Shown here in pieces: positions 11,988 through 22,126 of a stretch of DNA of 64,000 nucleotides. Position 1 is the stretch's first letter; every line of letters starts with the position of its first letter. The stretch lies in contig JAQJVL010000251.1 of NCBI GenBank assembly GCA_035578905.1, positions 596,115 through 660,114 of the forward strand. Reading direction: 5' to 3'. The stretch is from Stictocephala bisonia (Eukaryota; Arthropoda; Insecta; Hemiptera; Membracidae). The notes under the pieces were generated by a model. It saw only the letters and a list, made by a program, of their open reading frames with translations. It searched no databases and had not been told where the DNA came from. The position numbers were made by a program, and so were the translations under genes.

Positions 11988-12000
11988 ACCTCCCTCTGCA
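11988..12000 (-). other. Polypurine tract of the Gypsy element
   Basis: On the minus strand GCAGAGGGAGGT lies immediately before the TG of the 3' LTR. A purine-rich run at this place primes plus-strand DNA synthesis in LTR elements. Position and composition fit; length is approximate. Confidence 0.8.
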
Positions 12001-12220
12001 AAACCTCAACACACCCAGGCAGGGGAGAAAACTCGGTACCTCAGGGAACCCAACAGAAGACGAAGAAGACCTCCGAAGAGTGGTGTTCCAAGGACGTCCA
12101 AGAGAAACTAAGAGGGGACACCACTCGAACAGGGAGCGAACTACCCTGACTGTCGGGCCCGACAAGAAAAAAGAGAGAAAGAAGACTCTCTCAGAACAGC
12201 CACCTAGGGCGCAGAGGTGA
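12001..12220 (-). other. Gypsy 3' untranslated segment
   Basis: Between the pol stop (about 12221) and the PPT. No envelope-like frame, signal peptide or membrane segment seen. Confidence 0.55.
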
Positions 12221-15200
12221 TCAATCTCTTTGCCCCAAGAAACCCCCAGGAACACCAACTCCTGGACCAACCGTTCCCCGGAAAGCCTTAAGCTGGGACA
12301 CATGGGCTTTCCTAAACACCCTGCCTGACTGGGGATCAACCAGCAGAGCAGTCACCGGTGACAAAAACCTGTCGATGCGGTGGGGACCAGACCACCGATA
12401 GCACAACTTTGCAGCTCTTCGTTCCGCGGCCGAACTGACCGGGTGAGCCTGACCAAGAACCAGATCTCCAACCTGAAAAGGGTTAGGAGTACGACCCTTA
12501 TCATACCTCCTCCTTACTCTCTCTCTAGCACGTAGCAGGTTGCGCCGAGCAGCCCACCACGTGGACACTACGTCAGTGGCACCTGGCGTAGGTAGAAGAT
12601 CCTCTAGCCTCCACAAGTTGGACAAAGGGTTGTTAGGAGGGTAGCCATGTAGAATCTCGAAGGGAGTGGCATTGTGACTCTCATGCTTGGAAGAATTAAA
12701 AGCAAGCTGGAGCCAAGAGAGACTCTCATCCCAGGTGTTCTGCTTCTCAGCATGGAAGGTAATAAGGGCAGACCGAAGATTGCGGTTGAACCGCTCTGCA
12801 TGAGAAGGCTGTGGGTAATAAGGAGAGGTAGTCACATGCCTGATACCATTGCCAAAACAGAACCTACGAAACTCGTGTGAGGTAAACTGGCTACCGTTGT
12901 CGGACACAAGAGTGGAAGGCACACCAAAGTGCTGGAAGAGTTGGGACTAGAGAGCACGGATGGTGAGCTTAGCCGTGGCACTCCGAAGTGGGAAAAGCCA
13001 AACGAACTTCGAGAAAGCATCCACACAAACAAGTAGGTAGGAGCTACCTGACTTGTTACGGGGAAAAGGACCCACGTAGTCGATGAACACCTTCTCAAAA
13101 GGACGCTCGGCCACCTCAGAAGATAACAACCCTAACCTTGCATTCTGACTAGGCTTGCTGAGAGAGCACAGGTGACAAGCCCGCACTCTGCCCGCAACAT
13201 CCCGGTCCATGCCCTTCCAGATGAAGTACCTACGAATCTTAGCGATGGTCTTATGAATGCCAATATGACCGCCCACAAGAGAAGAGTGATAATAATGAAA
13301 GACCATCGGTACTAGATGACTAGGCAGCACTACACGGGGTTCACCCCTCTGTCGAGGACGGCAACAGAGTACCCCTTTGGACAGAAAATAGGGAGGGTGG
13401 GAACCTCCCTCTTGAAGCTCACCTAAGATGACTGACAGCTCAGGATCTTTCTGCTGATGGGACAGTAGGTCGTCAAAAGCCAGAGGAAAATCCAGAAGAA
13501 CAGCGCCACACTGAGCAACAGCCTCAGTCGGTGGATCACTGGGTTCGTGGTACATGCGGGAAAGAGCATCCGCGATGACATTCTGGGTACCCCTAAGATG
13601 TTGGACTCGGAACTTAAAAGCAGAAATTTTGACCACCCAGCGACCAATTTTCCCGAGCTGTCGGGGATGGGCAAGAAGCCAAGACAGTGCCTGATTGTCC
13701 GTCTCCAGCAAGAACTCAGCGTGTTCCAAGAAACGCCGAAACTTGTCCGTACCAAAGACAACAGCCAGACACTCTAGCTCATAGATGGAAGAAGCTTTCT
13801 GTTCCTGGTGAGACAACGTCCTCGAAGCAAAAGCGATGGGCTGCCTGACCCCATCAAACTCCTGAGAAAGAACAGCAGCAATGGCGGAGGAGGAGGCATC
13901 AGTCTGAAGGATGAATTCTCTGCTGAAATCAGGCATACGCAGGACAGGAGGCTGCATGATAGCCTCCTTGAGAGCATCAAAGGCAGTCTGCTGAGCTTGG
14001 CCCCACACAAAAGAGACACCTTTCTTTCGCAGTTCGTTCAACGGGGCAGCAAGCTCGGCCACGTTAGGGATGAAGCGACGGTAAAAATTCACCATCCCCA
14101 CAAAACGGGCAATCCCCTTGGCATCTCTGGGAGGAGGAAAATCCCGAATGCCCTGGGTCCTCGCAGGATCTATGCAGACGCCTCGAGAAGAGATAAGATG
14201 ACCCAGAAAAGAAATCTCAGGACGAGCAAAAGTGACTTTCTCTGGATTGACGGTAAGGCCAGCTGATTTAAGGCGACTAAGAACTTCCTCCAGATGTTGC
14301 ATGTGTTCCCCGAAAGTCTCACTGTAGACAAGAAGGTCGTCCAGGTAATTGAAAACAAACTTAAATTTCACATCATGGAAGATGGAATCAAGCAGACGAG
14401 TAAGAGTCTGGGCACCCACAGCAAGACCCATAGGAACCCTAGTGAACTGGTAAAGATTCCAGGGAACACAGAAGCTAGTCATAGGCCGTGATTCCTTCTT
14501 CAATAGAATCTAATGGTAGGCCTGGTTCAAATCGAAAACACTGAAAAACTTAGCCTTACCGAACCAATCAAACGCAGAATGCAAATCAGGCAGAGGTACC
14601 GAGTCAATAGCGACCTTAGCGTTGAGCCTCCGATAATCCATCACAAGCCTAGACTTACCATTAGGCTTGGGCACAAGAAAAGCTGGACTGGCATAAGCAG
14701 AACGAGATGGTTCAATCACACCCTTGCTCAGAAGATCTTTAATCATAGCCCTCATAACCTCCATCTTTGGGGGAGCAAGTTTGTACGGATGACTTCTAAC
14801 TGGCTGAGAATCGGTGAGGTGGATCTCATACTCCAGAAGAGAAGTGACCCCAAGCTCAGCCGTAAGCACATCAGGAAACCGCAAACACAGCCTCCTAATG
14901 GCCTCCGCCTGCTCAGGGGGGAGATGACCAACCGGATCCACCTTGGGTTGTTCGGGCTCACAATCCACCTCTCTGACTGCAGGAGGGCAGTCAGAATCAC
15001 CTACTAGAGGCACCAAAACTCGCCGATTGAACTTGAAAAACATCTGGCGCTTCTGGAGGTCAAGCACCATACCACTTTTGGAAATAAAGTCTGCCCCTAG
15101 GATACAAGAAACCGCCAGGTCCTTGGCAACAAGAAAACCCCACCTCCAGGAAAATCCTTCAATTTTAAAATGTAAAAACGCCTTTAGAATTATAGATAGA

Positions 15201-15532
15201 GGAGTTTGGGAGGCCGTCCAGCACGTAATAGAAGAAGGCTCGGTGTGCCTGACAAGTCCTAAGGCGTCAAGGGACTCAAAAAGAGAAAGGCTGATGATAC
15301 TGCATGCCGAACCAGAATCAAGAAGGGCTCGACACACCGTACCACCAAAAGAAACAAAAACGCCAGGACACACCGAGGTGACCGCACTAAGTCCCAGGGA
15401 AGCCATGCCAGCAAGGCCCGAAAAATCCCCGACACTCCTGCTATGGGCACGTGTCAAAGGCAAATGGCCACGGTCACTCGCAACAACGCGGGGAGCTACT
15501 GTGGAGGCAACCCCCCGCGCTGAGCGTTTCCC
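12221..15532 (-). pseudogene. pol: Gypsy pol: protease, RT, RNase H, integrase; two in-frame TAG stops
   Basis: One continuous frame, in -1 phase to gag, is interrupted only by TAG at 14510-14512 and 12947-12949. In order: aspartic protease with ALLDSGSACS near 15320; RT fingers with ASPAFLVPKPNGKSRLVMDYRR; motif A FSVFDLNQAYH, right after which the first stop falls; motif C YLDDLLVYS near 14340; RNase H beginning QTDASSSAIAAVLS, with ETDNQALSW and ADALSR; an H-H-C-C zinc region (GGHIGIHK to RACHLC); and the integrase core with FIDYVGPF, SDNGSQFTSHEF and HAERFNRN. The second stop lies between the first and second integrase Asp blocks. The spacing from SDNG to the catalytic Glu is 34 residues, one short of the usual 35. 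A GPF/Y-like tail (WSGPHRIDRF) follows. Apparent start codons inside these blocks are TTG or GTG and are not real starts. Confidence 0.93.
15487..15532 (-). promoter_or_regulatory. Programmed -1 ribosomal frameshift signal at gag-pol
   Basis: On the minus strand the heptamer GGGAAAC (15526-15532) sits in the gag frame as G GGA AAC, the canonical X XXY YYZ slippery form. Six bases later a GC-rich stem can form: CGCGGGGGG (15511-15519) with CTCCCCGCG (15487-15495), nine pairs including one G-U. Its 15-base loop holds the gag TAG (15496-15498). A -1 slip leads exactly into the pol frame, which is open from a TGA near 15566 and so overlaps gag by about 70 bases. All three parts have standard spacing. 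Function is inferred. Confidence 0.8.
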
Positions 15533-16830
15533 GCCCCACGACCTCGAGCACGTGGACAGTCACGACGAATGTGACCAGGTTGGCCACAAGCAAAACACAC
15601 AACCGGAGGCCGAGAACCACGACCCCCCACTGGCTGACTCACACCTACAGACATAGCCGGTGGACGGGTGGGGAGAGCACGATGACTCTCAGAATCCCTC
15701 CCTTGCTGGTCTGAGAACTGCACGCTGCGCGAAACAATGCACAGCTGATGCAGCTCCCGAAAAGTCGAAGGAACACCAGCAAAAACCAATCTGCACCGTT
15801 CTTCGGGAGAAATGCCATCCAGGATGACACGAACGGTGTCAGCTTCAGAAAGTGTGAGGCGCAACGCTTGACGAGCTTCCTTGACTGAAGAGACATAGGC
15901 TGCCAGAGACTCGCCCCTACCCTGCGACCGATAAAATCTGTCCATGACCATCCTCTCCCTGAGTCGAATGGGAAGAAACGATGACAGCAACTCTCGATGG
16001 AACGAGTCCACCGAGGCATCACTGGCCAAGACAGAACTCAGCAACTCCCCAACGGGACCTCTGCAATACGGGAAAATCAGACGAAGCAAGTCCCCAGCCT
16101 GCATGCCGGGCATCTCACTAAGTCTGAGAAAGGCCACTAGGAACTTAAGAAGCTCCTCAGGATCCATCCCATCGATCACAGGGAGATTCTGGATCATGGG
16201 CGTGAGAGAGTTATGGAGCTTGTGGTAGCTCAGCTGCAGAAGAGCAGGCGAACACAAAGAAGCAGTAGGAACGGCAGCTGGAGCCGAACCACAAGCGACC
16301 TCAACAGAAACGCCTGCAGGCTCAGAAGGAACCTCGGGCACAGTGAGAGCCATTGTCTCAGCCTGCAGCCTCGACACATTAGGCGAAAGTGCGAAATTAG
16401 GCCGCTGACCCAGACCCGTAGGAGTCGTGGAACCGGAGAGTGACTGAAAAATCTCATCCAGCCTAGACACACTCTCCAAGATCCACGCCCTATCCGACGG
16501 TTCCAACCCCGGTGCCCGGTTGACCAGCCTTAAACGGGCAATCAGATGCCCCAAACGTGCAAGGCGGCAGGCCCGGTCACGACCCACTGGAGGTTCAAAC
16601 TGCAGATCTTCCAAAACCCCTTCCCAATCTTCCACCTTACGTTTACAAACAGCCAACTCATCCCCAACCTCCAGTAGATCAGACCAATCCACCGCCGTAC
16701 CCACGGACAACTGCTCCCGCAGCAACCTCCGGAGATTCAGAACATCACCCTCCGGAGTCACACCACGCGACCTCAACTCAAATATCAACTCCTCCTTCAC
16801 CAGGAGGGCAACATTCTGCAGATAGGCCAT
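15496..16830 (-). CDS. gag: Gypsy Gag (capsid and zinc-knuckle nucleocapsid)
   Basis: It encodes the structural protein that packages element RNA into virus-like particles. The frame is intact, about 444 residues from the ATG at 16830-16828 (minus-strand context gagATGG). The frame stays open further upstream, but only with a non-ATG codon at 16863. The middle third (LLSYHKLH-like region through LLSSFLPIRLRERMVMDRFY) matches the retrotransposon capsid style. A single CCHC knuckle CFACGQPGHIRRDC lies at about residues 412-425, followed by an Arg-rich tail and a TAG stop that sits in the frameshift stem-loop. No myristoylation signal was noted. It is complete, unlike pol downstream. Confidence 0.9.
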   Translation of the reverse strand: MAYLQNVALLVKEELIFELRSRGVTPEGDVLNLRRLLREQLSVGTAVDWSDLLEVGDELAVCKRKVEDWEGVLEDLQFEPPVGRDRACRLARLGHLIARLRLVNRAPGLEPSDRAWILESVSRLDEIFQSLSGSTTPTGLGQRPNFALSPNVSRLQAETMALTVPEVPSEPAGVSVEVACGSAPAAVPTASLCSPALLQLSYHKLHNSLTPMIQNLPVIDGMDPEELLKFLVAFLRLSEMPGMQAGDLLRLIFPYCRGPVGELLSSVLASDASVDSFHRELLSSFLPIRLRERMVMDRFYRSQGRGESLAAYVSSVKEARQALRLTLSEADTVRVILDGISPEERCRLVFAGVPSTFRELHQLCIVSRSVQFSDQQGRDSESHRALPTRPPAMSVGVSQPVGGRGSRPPVVCFACGQPGHIRRDCPRARGRGAGNAQRGGLPPQ

Positions 16831-17193
16831 CTCTAACGCAACAATTCTCAACAATATACACAAAAAACGACAACTCCAGGGTCCAAGACGAACAAAACCC
16901 TCAGCCTACCGAGCCACTGCCGACCACTCCAATCCACCCATGAAACCCATTCAACAAAGTAACCAAGCGGATTGCCTGTTTTTTGTTCTTTTTTTTTTTT
17001 TAATTATAAGTTAAATTATTTATTTGGTTTTCTAATTGTTTTTTGTTTTTAAATAATTATTTATTTCCTTTTTTTTTTTACACAATACCAAGACACCTTG
17101 ACGGTAGGTCGGCCAACCATGGCCTACTAACTGGCAAACACCCACCGTCAACAACCAAAAGAAAATTTTTTTTTTTTTTTTTTAGGCAACCAC
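16831..17193 (-). other. Gypsy 5' leader between PBS and gag
   Basis: About 360 bp with long A/T homopolymers (17161-17183, 16980-17080) and one inverted pair around 17100-17150 (TTGACGGTAGGTCGGCC against CCACCGTCAAC). No frame. Confidence 0.6.
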
Positions 17194-17205
17194 GCTCTGC
17201 TACCA
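17194..17205 (-). other. Primer binding site, initiator tRNA-Met
   Basis: Minus strand TGGTAGCAGAGC begins two bases inside the 5' LTR. It is complementary to the 3' end of eukaryotic initiator tRNA-Met (GCUCUGCUACCA), 12 of 12. The next four bases (GTGG) do not match the usual AAGG. Confidence 0.85.
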
Positions 17206-17207
17206 AA

Positions 17208-18577
17208 TGAGACCCATCCCCCCACCAAAGCTGGAAAGCGTGCCAACCGGGGGATGGCTCAAAACAAGTCGAGCGATGGGGTCACGGGTGGCAGTTGGAG
17301 GGTCAAAATAAAACTCGGCAGCTGAGCAAAACTACTCTTTATTATCAAGAAGCAATAAATTACTTAATCAAAAAACGGCAGAAGGCCACAATATTAATAG
17401 GCAGAAGGCCACAACCAAATTCGCACTTAAATAAATAATAACAAACACCAAAATTAACAAGATACTACACATTAATAACAAACGCTATAAATACCACAAA
17501 CTCTACAAATACCAAAATTGCCAATAAACAACTACATGGCCTATCTGCAGTTTAGCCGGAGACCCCCAAAACGTAAGATAAATTTAAGCCCCAAATAAAA
17601 GTGAAAATTGAGAAAACTTCTGGCAAACAACAATTAAACCGGCAATTCAGCCCACATCCCTTGATTCGACCGGGCAAGGGAGTAAGCCGGAATCCCTGGG
17701 CAGCTCCGAATTAGAAGTTAAGTAAAAGTCCCATAATCCCCTTTTGGTGAGTTTAAAAAATTAAACAATTTAAAAAAAATATATAAAACGGTCCCGTTCG
17801 AGTAAAAATTCACTTCCAAACCCCCCCTAATACACTTAACAAAAAATAAATAACGATCACTAGGCCTAAACATAACAATAAATAATAACATAACTTAACC
17901 ATAGGGACCTAACAAATATAAAATCTAAAAAATATAACAACAAATAAAACTAACTAAATAACTAACAATAAATATCAACATAAGTTTTTTTTCTTTTTCT
18001 TTTTTTTTTCAAATTTGAAATATATATATATCCCTAGCAATGTCCCCATGGCGGTGTTGCATCACTTTTCAAGTTTAGGCCTAGGCCACATAAAGTTCCA
18101 CAAACATGTTTTTTTTTCTTCTTTCATTTTGCACCTTTTTTTTCTTTTTAAATTAAACCCCCCCCCCAGCTCAGCCGCCGGGAAAATAAGCTGGAACGCA
18201 CTGACCTGAGGACAGAAGACTTATACCACAGAGATGTAGAGCGGGTAACGGGCGACTCCAGGCTCCAACATGGTCCTCAGGCCAGGCTAGCAGTGCAGAT
18301 GGTAGACAATCCCCGGACGGCAGGCCGAGGGCTGAACGTCCCACTCAAGGACCCTGGAGTTTTGGGAGCCTTAGCCTATCATATTCTCGTGACGAACGGC
18401 TGCTGAGAACAAGTGAACAGACAGGCCAACTTGACCGAAGCTGCTGGAACACGGAACGAAACGGAACTGGGCCAACGGCCACCAAAGTACGCGAAACGCC
18501 GGGCAAAAGCGAATCTCAGGCAGCCCGGCAGACTACGACGGAAAAAACGAAACTGTACCGGTCCAAGACCCGGTACA
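17208..18577 (-). repeat. 5' LTR of the Gypsy element
   Basis: 1370 bp, partner of 10617-11987. It carries the promoter and polyadenylation signals by analogy. An LTR of this length is long for an animal Gypsy element. It ends TACA next to the right ACAG duplication. Confidence 0.95.
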
Positions 18578-18581
18578 ACAG
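18578..18581. repeat. Target site duplication ACAG, right copy
   Basis: Matches 10613-10616 and adjoins the outer end of the 5' LTR. Confidence 0.85.
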
Positions 18582-18587
18582 GATCAT

Positions 18588-18779
18588 AAATAATTTATTT
18601 CTCAGATCCAAGAACAGTTTACTCAAGCTTGAGTTGATTGAAGAACTTCCGGAGAGATCTTCAGACACAATCACAGCTTTCTTTTCAACAAACACTTTTG
18701 TCTTCTTCTTGGATCTAAGAAGAAAACAATCTTTGAAATTTATTTCCACATAATTAAATTTAATTGTGCTCCATTTCAA
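18588..18779 (-). repeat. Low-copy repeat, possible degraded coding segment (copy 1)
   Basis: The reverse complement of 18588-18725 resembles 46870-47040, including an identical block TTGAGTAAACTGTTCTTGGA. In translation copy 1 reads SKKKTKVFVEKKAVIVSEDL and copy 2 reads SKKTKGAIKRKAVILSADL. This suggests two decayed copies of one protein-coding unit. Family not recognised. The minus frame spanning 18516-18779 includes LTR sequence at its end and is not itself a gene. Confidence 0.45.
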
Positions 18780-19850
18780 AGAACCGATTCTTCTGTTTTT
18801 ACTTAACTATGCTTATAAATGAATCATTGTCATTACTTTCATTTAAAAAGTAAATTTTTTTTCTAAATGTACCCCAGTTGGACCAGTAATTTTAAACGTT
18901 TTTGACATATTTACTTTAATTTAAATTTTTAAACTGATAAAAAATAAAAGAAATTAGCCAATTTTTTTAAATTTAACATTGCCATGGTTAAAAAAAGAAT
19001 CAAAACAATTACAGCGTTGTATTTGTATAATTGCAGACATTGTTTTAAGAATGATGCCTCACTTTAACAGTGTTATTAAATAGGCACAGCTATATTTATG
19101 ATTTTCCATTTATAATAAATCAAAATATGCCTTATGAATTATAGGGCATTAAAATCTTAAGTTGCTCCTGAGTGAAGACGGTGTACGTGGGGAACTTTAA
19201 ATGCCCACTACTTTATTACATTTATTATGTATTTATACCAGGTAAAAAGTTTAATACCAGGTCCATACCACCTTCATATAAAAAGAAAATATAAACTCAA
19301 TAAAAAGCTAAGTGATCATTAATGCTGATAGACAATAAATATAATAATTAATTGTTCAATTTAATAGAGGCTGATTACTAAGAAATATTAAATGTGTATA
19401 TTTTTAATAGATGATAAACCATATTATTCCCAAGTAAAAGAAAACTCCTTTTGTTTTAGGTGCTTGAGCTTTTTGGGTGAAATTTTAAATTTGTTTCAAT
19501 TTTAAATAACAGAAAATCATAGTCCCAGATGTGGCAAAGTAAACAAAGAGCATAATCACCACATTATGTGTAGTATTTTGGCTAATAAGCCTTCAGTCCA
19601 ATACAAAATAGAGATGAAACCTGATTAAAACATATTTATGAAACAGTTTTTTTAAATCTCCGACATTAAATTAAATGTTACTCAAGTACTTTCATTATGA
19701 ATATTATGAAAATTAATGAATATTATAACCTTATTAAATATAAATCACATTAACTTTATTTATCAGTTTCATGTATCAAGGAATGAGTTAATGCAATGAA
19801 ATACTTCCCAGTGAAGCCAGCGATTTATCTTAGACATGACAAGTTTATTG
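18780..19850. other. AT-rich non-coding stretch
   Basis: No gene or repeat recognised. Confidence 0.5.
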
Positions 19851-19854
19851 GGTG

Positions 19855-20155
19855 GTGGAACGTGGTCGGAACCCTGATGTGAGATCTGAACCAATAATGT
19901 CATCCTTACATGTGATTGGATACCTTAGTAACTGCGTGTCGTCAAGATATGAACCAGTAATGTCATCCTTACGTGTGATTGGATACGTCAGTCACTGCCT
20001 GACGTCAAGACACAAATGTCATCCTTACATGTGATTGAATAACTTGGTAACTGCGTGTCGTCGAGATATTAACCAGTATTGTCATCCTTACGTGTGATTG
20101 GATACATTAGTCACTGCCTGACGTCGAGATCAGAACCAACAATGTCATCCTTTTA
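19855..20155. repeat. Tandem repeat, about 63-bp unit, alternating A/B types
   Basis: Units carry GTCATCCTTAC(A/G)TGTGATTG and are about 58-65 bp long (starts near 19888, 19951, 20015, 20071, 20134). They alternate between a GTAACTGCGTGTCGTC form and a GTCACTGCCTGACGTC form, so the higher-order unit is a dimer. No coding role. Confidence 0.9.
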
Positions 20156-20259
20156 CTGACGATTTATCACCGTTTAGTTTTTGTTCTACGATTACGAAAA
20201 AATCCTCATTTACCAACAAGACAACATACGGTACTTTTTCTGTCCAAAAAATATGCAAA

Positions 20260-21300
20260 ATTTTCAAGTTTATGTTGCCACAAGTTTATCATTACCGAGA
20301 TGTTGTACCAACACTCCCAACTTCATCCAACATCATCCACTGTTCAAAGTCAAACTTTCCCATCTTGGTTTCTCGTCTGACAGTATTTCCTGGTTTGAGT
20401 TCTATCTGACTGGCAGACGTCAGCGTGTATTTGAATAACGAATACTCTAATTGGGGAAGTGTAACCAAAGGTGTCCCTCAGGGCTCTGTACTTGGACCTC
20501 TACTGTTTACTCTGTACATCAATGACTTGTCCAACAGCATTTCTCACTGTAAATATCACCTTTATGCTGACGACTTACAAATATACTCTAACTTTGATGT
20601 ATCAGATTTAAATGAAGGGGTTAATAGAATTAATTCTGACATTAAATCTATTGGTGACTGGCGTTCAGACACAGCTTAGAACTGAACAACAATAAGACTC
20701 AACCTACTATTACTGGACATAACAGACTGATGGCACAGATTGATCTTGATACGAGCAATACGCCGTATCTCTATTGATAATAATTCTCTTAACTACTATG
20801 ACAAAATTAAGAACTTGGAACTCCTTATGAATACTACACTTACATGTTCTGATTATGTATCTTTAACATGTAATAGGGTTTTTGCTGGTATTCACACTCT
20901 TAAGAGATATTATAACTGTTTATCTTTAGATGTTAAGATTTTGCTGGTAAAAACACTTGTATTTCCCCACTTTGACTACTGCGACATTGTCATCAATGGC
21001 ATGCCTACCCATCTTTCAGATAAACTCCAACGAGCGCAGAGATGAACATATCACTCCTTACTTCAGACGTTTAAAGTTACTTGAGTACAGAAATATCAAA
21101 ATTTTATCTTTACTCTACAATCTTCTTCAATCCAAAAATCTTTCTTATTTAGCTTCAAATTTTGTGTTTAACTTCAGCATTAGTAATCGGGACACGCGTC
21201 AGGGTTCATCAATGTTAAGTTTACATGTCATTACATTACATCAATGCACAGTTTATTCTCAGTGGTCTAAGCCCACTTCACAGCGTAAACCTATGTAACA
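20260..21300 (+). pseudogene. Non-LTR retrotransposon RT fragment C, multiply frameshifted
   Basis: Successive frames encode parts of one [23 protein letters not shown] (about 20350-20415) precedes [20 protein letters not shown] (about 20470-20530) and the catalytic YADDLQIYS (about 20565-20590). Then follow ELNNNKTQPTITG (about 20680-20715, another frame), the thumb (LTCNRVFAGIHTLKR, LVFPHFDYCDIV), and a C-terminal part to about 21280. At least three frame changes and several stops separate them, so it is dead. It is 5' truncated next to the tandem repeats. A T22 run at 21340-21361 follows. Confidence 0.85.
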
Positions 21301-21736
21301 TATCCTAACTCATTTTAACCTAACTAAGCCAAGGCGTTATTTTTTTTTTTTTTTTTTTTTTCAAAAGAATCCCATACTGATATTAGTATTTACAAGCGAA
21401 GCGACAGCCTTCTTCTATAAAATAAGCAAATGTTTATTAAATAAAAATCTGGGATATAAAACCCAGAGTAATAAAGTGGAATAGGGATGAATTTGCACAT
21501 CCTGTATTATAATAAACTAGTTATATCAAATATAGAATAAGGTCCTTATAAATACTCTTAAACCAAACTATGTTAATATTAACAAATTACCAAGGATGTT
21601 GCTTGATTTAACAACCAGTGTTGTTTATTCTGGATATTGGGTCCAGAATGGTGTTGTACCATTTTTATAACTGAATTAAGTATGTTAATAATTAATGTCA
21701 TTAAATTATTTTAATTCTCTTTGGTCTAGCTAAGGT

Positions 21737-21777
21737 CTTAATATTATGTTAACTCGATAAGTTAACATAATATTAAG
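21737..21777. repeat. Perfect hairpin, 18-bp arms, 5-base loop
   Basis: CTTAATATTATGTTAACT (21737-21754) is exactly complementary to 21760-21777 around CGATA. It contains GTTAAC in each arm. No associated gene. Confidence 0.85.
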
Positions 21778-21830
21778 CGTTACAAAAATTGCAAAATATA
21801 TTTTTTTAAACAATATGCACAATGCTGTAG

Positions 21831-22126
21831 CCCAATAGCCAGTGCAACTAAGGGACCTACGGCTTTACGTGGAATCCGAACCACGTAATATTGGCCTGGT
21901 TTTCATATGAGTACAAGCTTAATAGTCAACTTCCTCCAATACACAACGACTGGACACTAAATACCACCCATTATGGTCATCTCAGATTTCTCTAATAGTG
22001 TCCACGCTGATAGGAACTATTAAGTGGACGCTGTGTAGAACCTATTGCCTACAATCTCCACAATAGTTTGTCCCCAAGTAGCTGGGTTTACAGCATTGCA
22101 CCACTAATAATAATAACAATAATAAT
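21831..22126 (-). repeat. SINE-like interspersed repeat, copy 1
   Basis: Minus-strand reading starts GTAAACCCAGCTACTTGGGG and contains GGTTCGGATTCC, which resembles a tRNA B box, near its far end. The same 290-bp sequence recurs at 26648-26941 (same orientation) and 48103-48394 (opposite). The A-box-like TGGTGCAATGC is over 200 bp from the B-box-like block, so pol III promotion is uncertain. A TAA/CAA microsatellite adjoins at 22103-22126. Confidence 0.75.

Larger units (their letters stand above)
10617..18577 (-). mobile_element. Complete Ty3/Gypsy LTR retrotransposon, pol disabled
   Basis: The element is 7961 bp on the minus strand. It has two long LTRs, the 4-bp duplication ACAG on both sides (10613-10616 and 18578-18581), an initiator-Met PBS, a purine-rich PPT, gag, and pol in the order protease, RT, RNase H, integrase (the Ty3/Gypsy order). 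No envelope frame is present. The LTRs differ by about a dozen substitutions in 1.37 kb, indicating recent insertion. Base composition near 50% GC contrasts with the AT-rich host DNA. Two TAG codons interrupt pol, so this copy should not be autonomous. Confidence 0.96.

Noticed and set aside
11457..12339. Frames of 108-137 codons in and beside the left LTR
   Set aside because: They overlap LTR, PPT and pol 3' sequence in other frames; no conserved domain.
13547..16943. Many plus-strand frames opposite gag and pol
   Set aside because: Shadows of the GC-rich minus-strand gag and pol genes.
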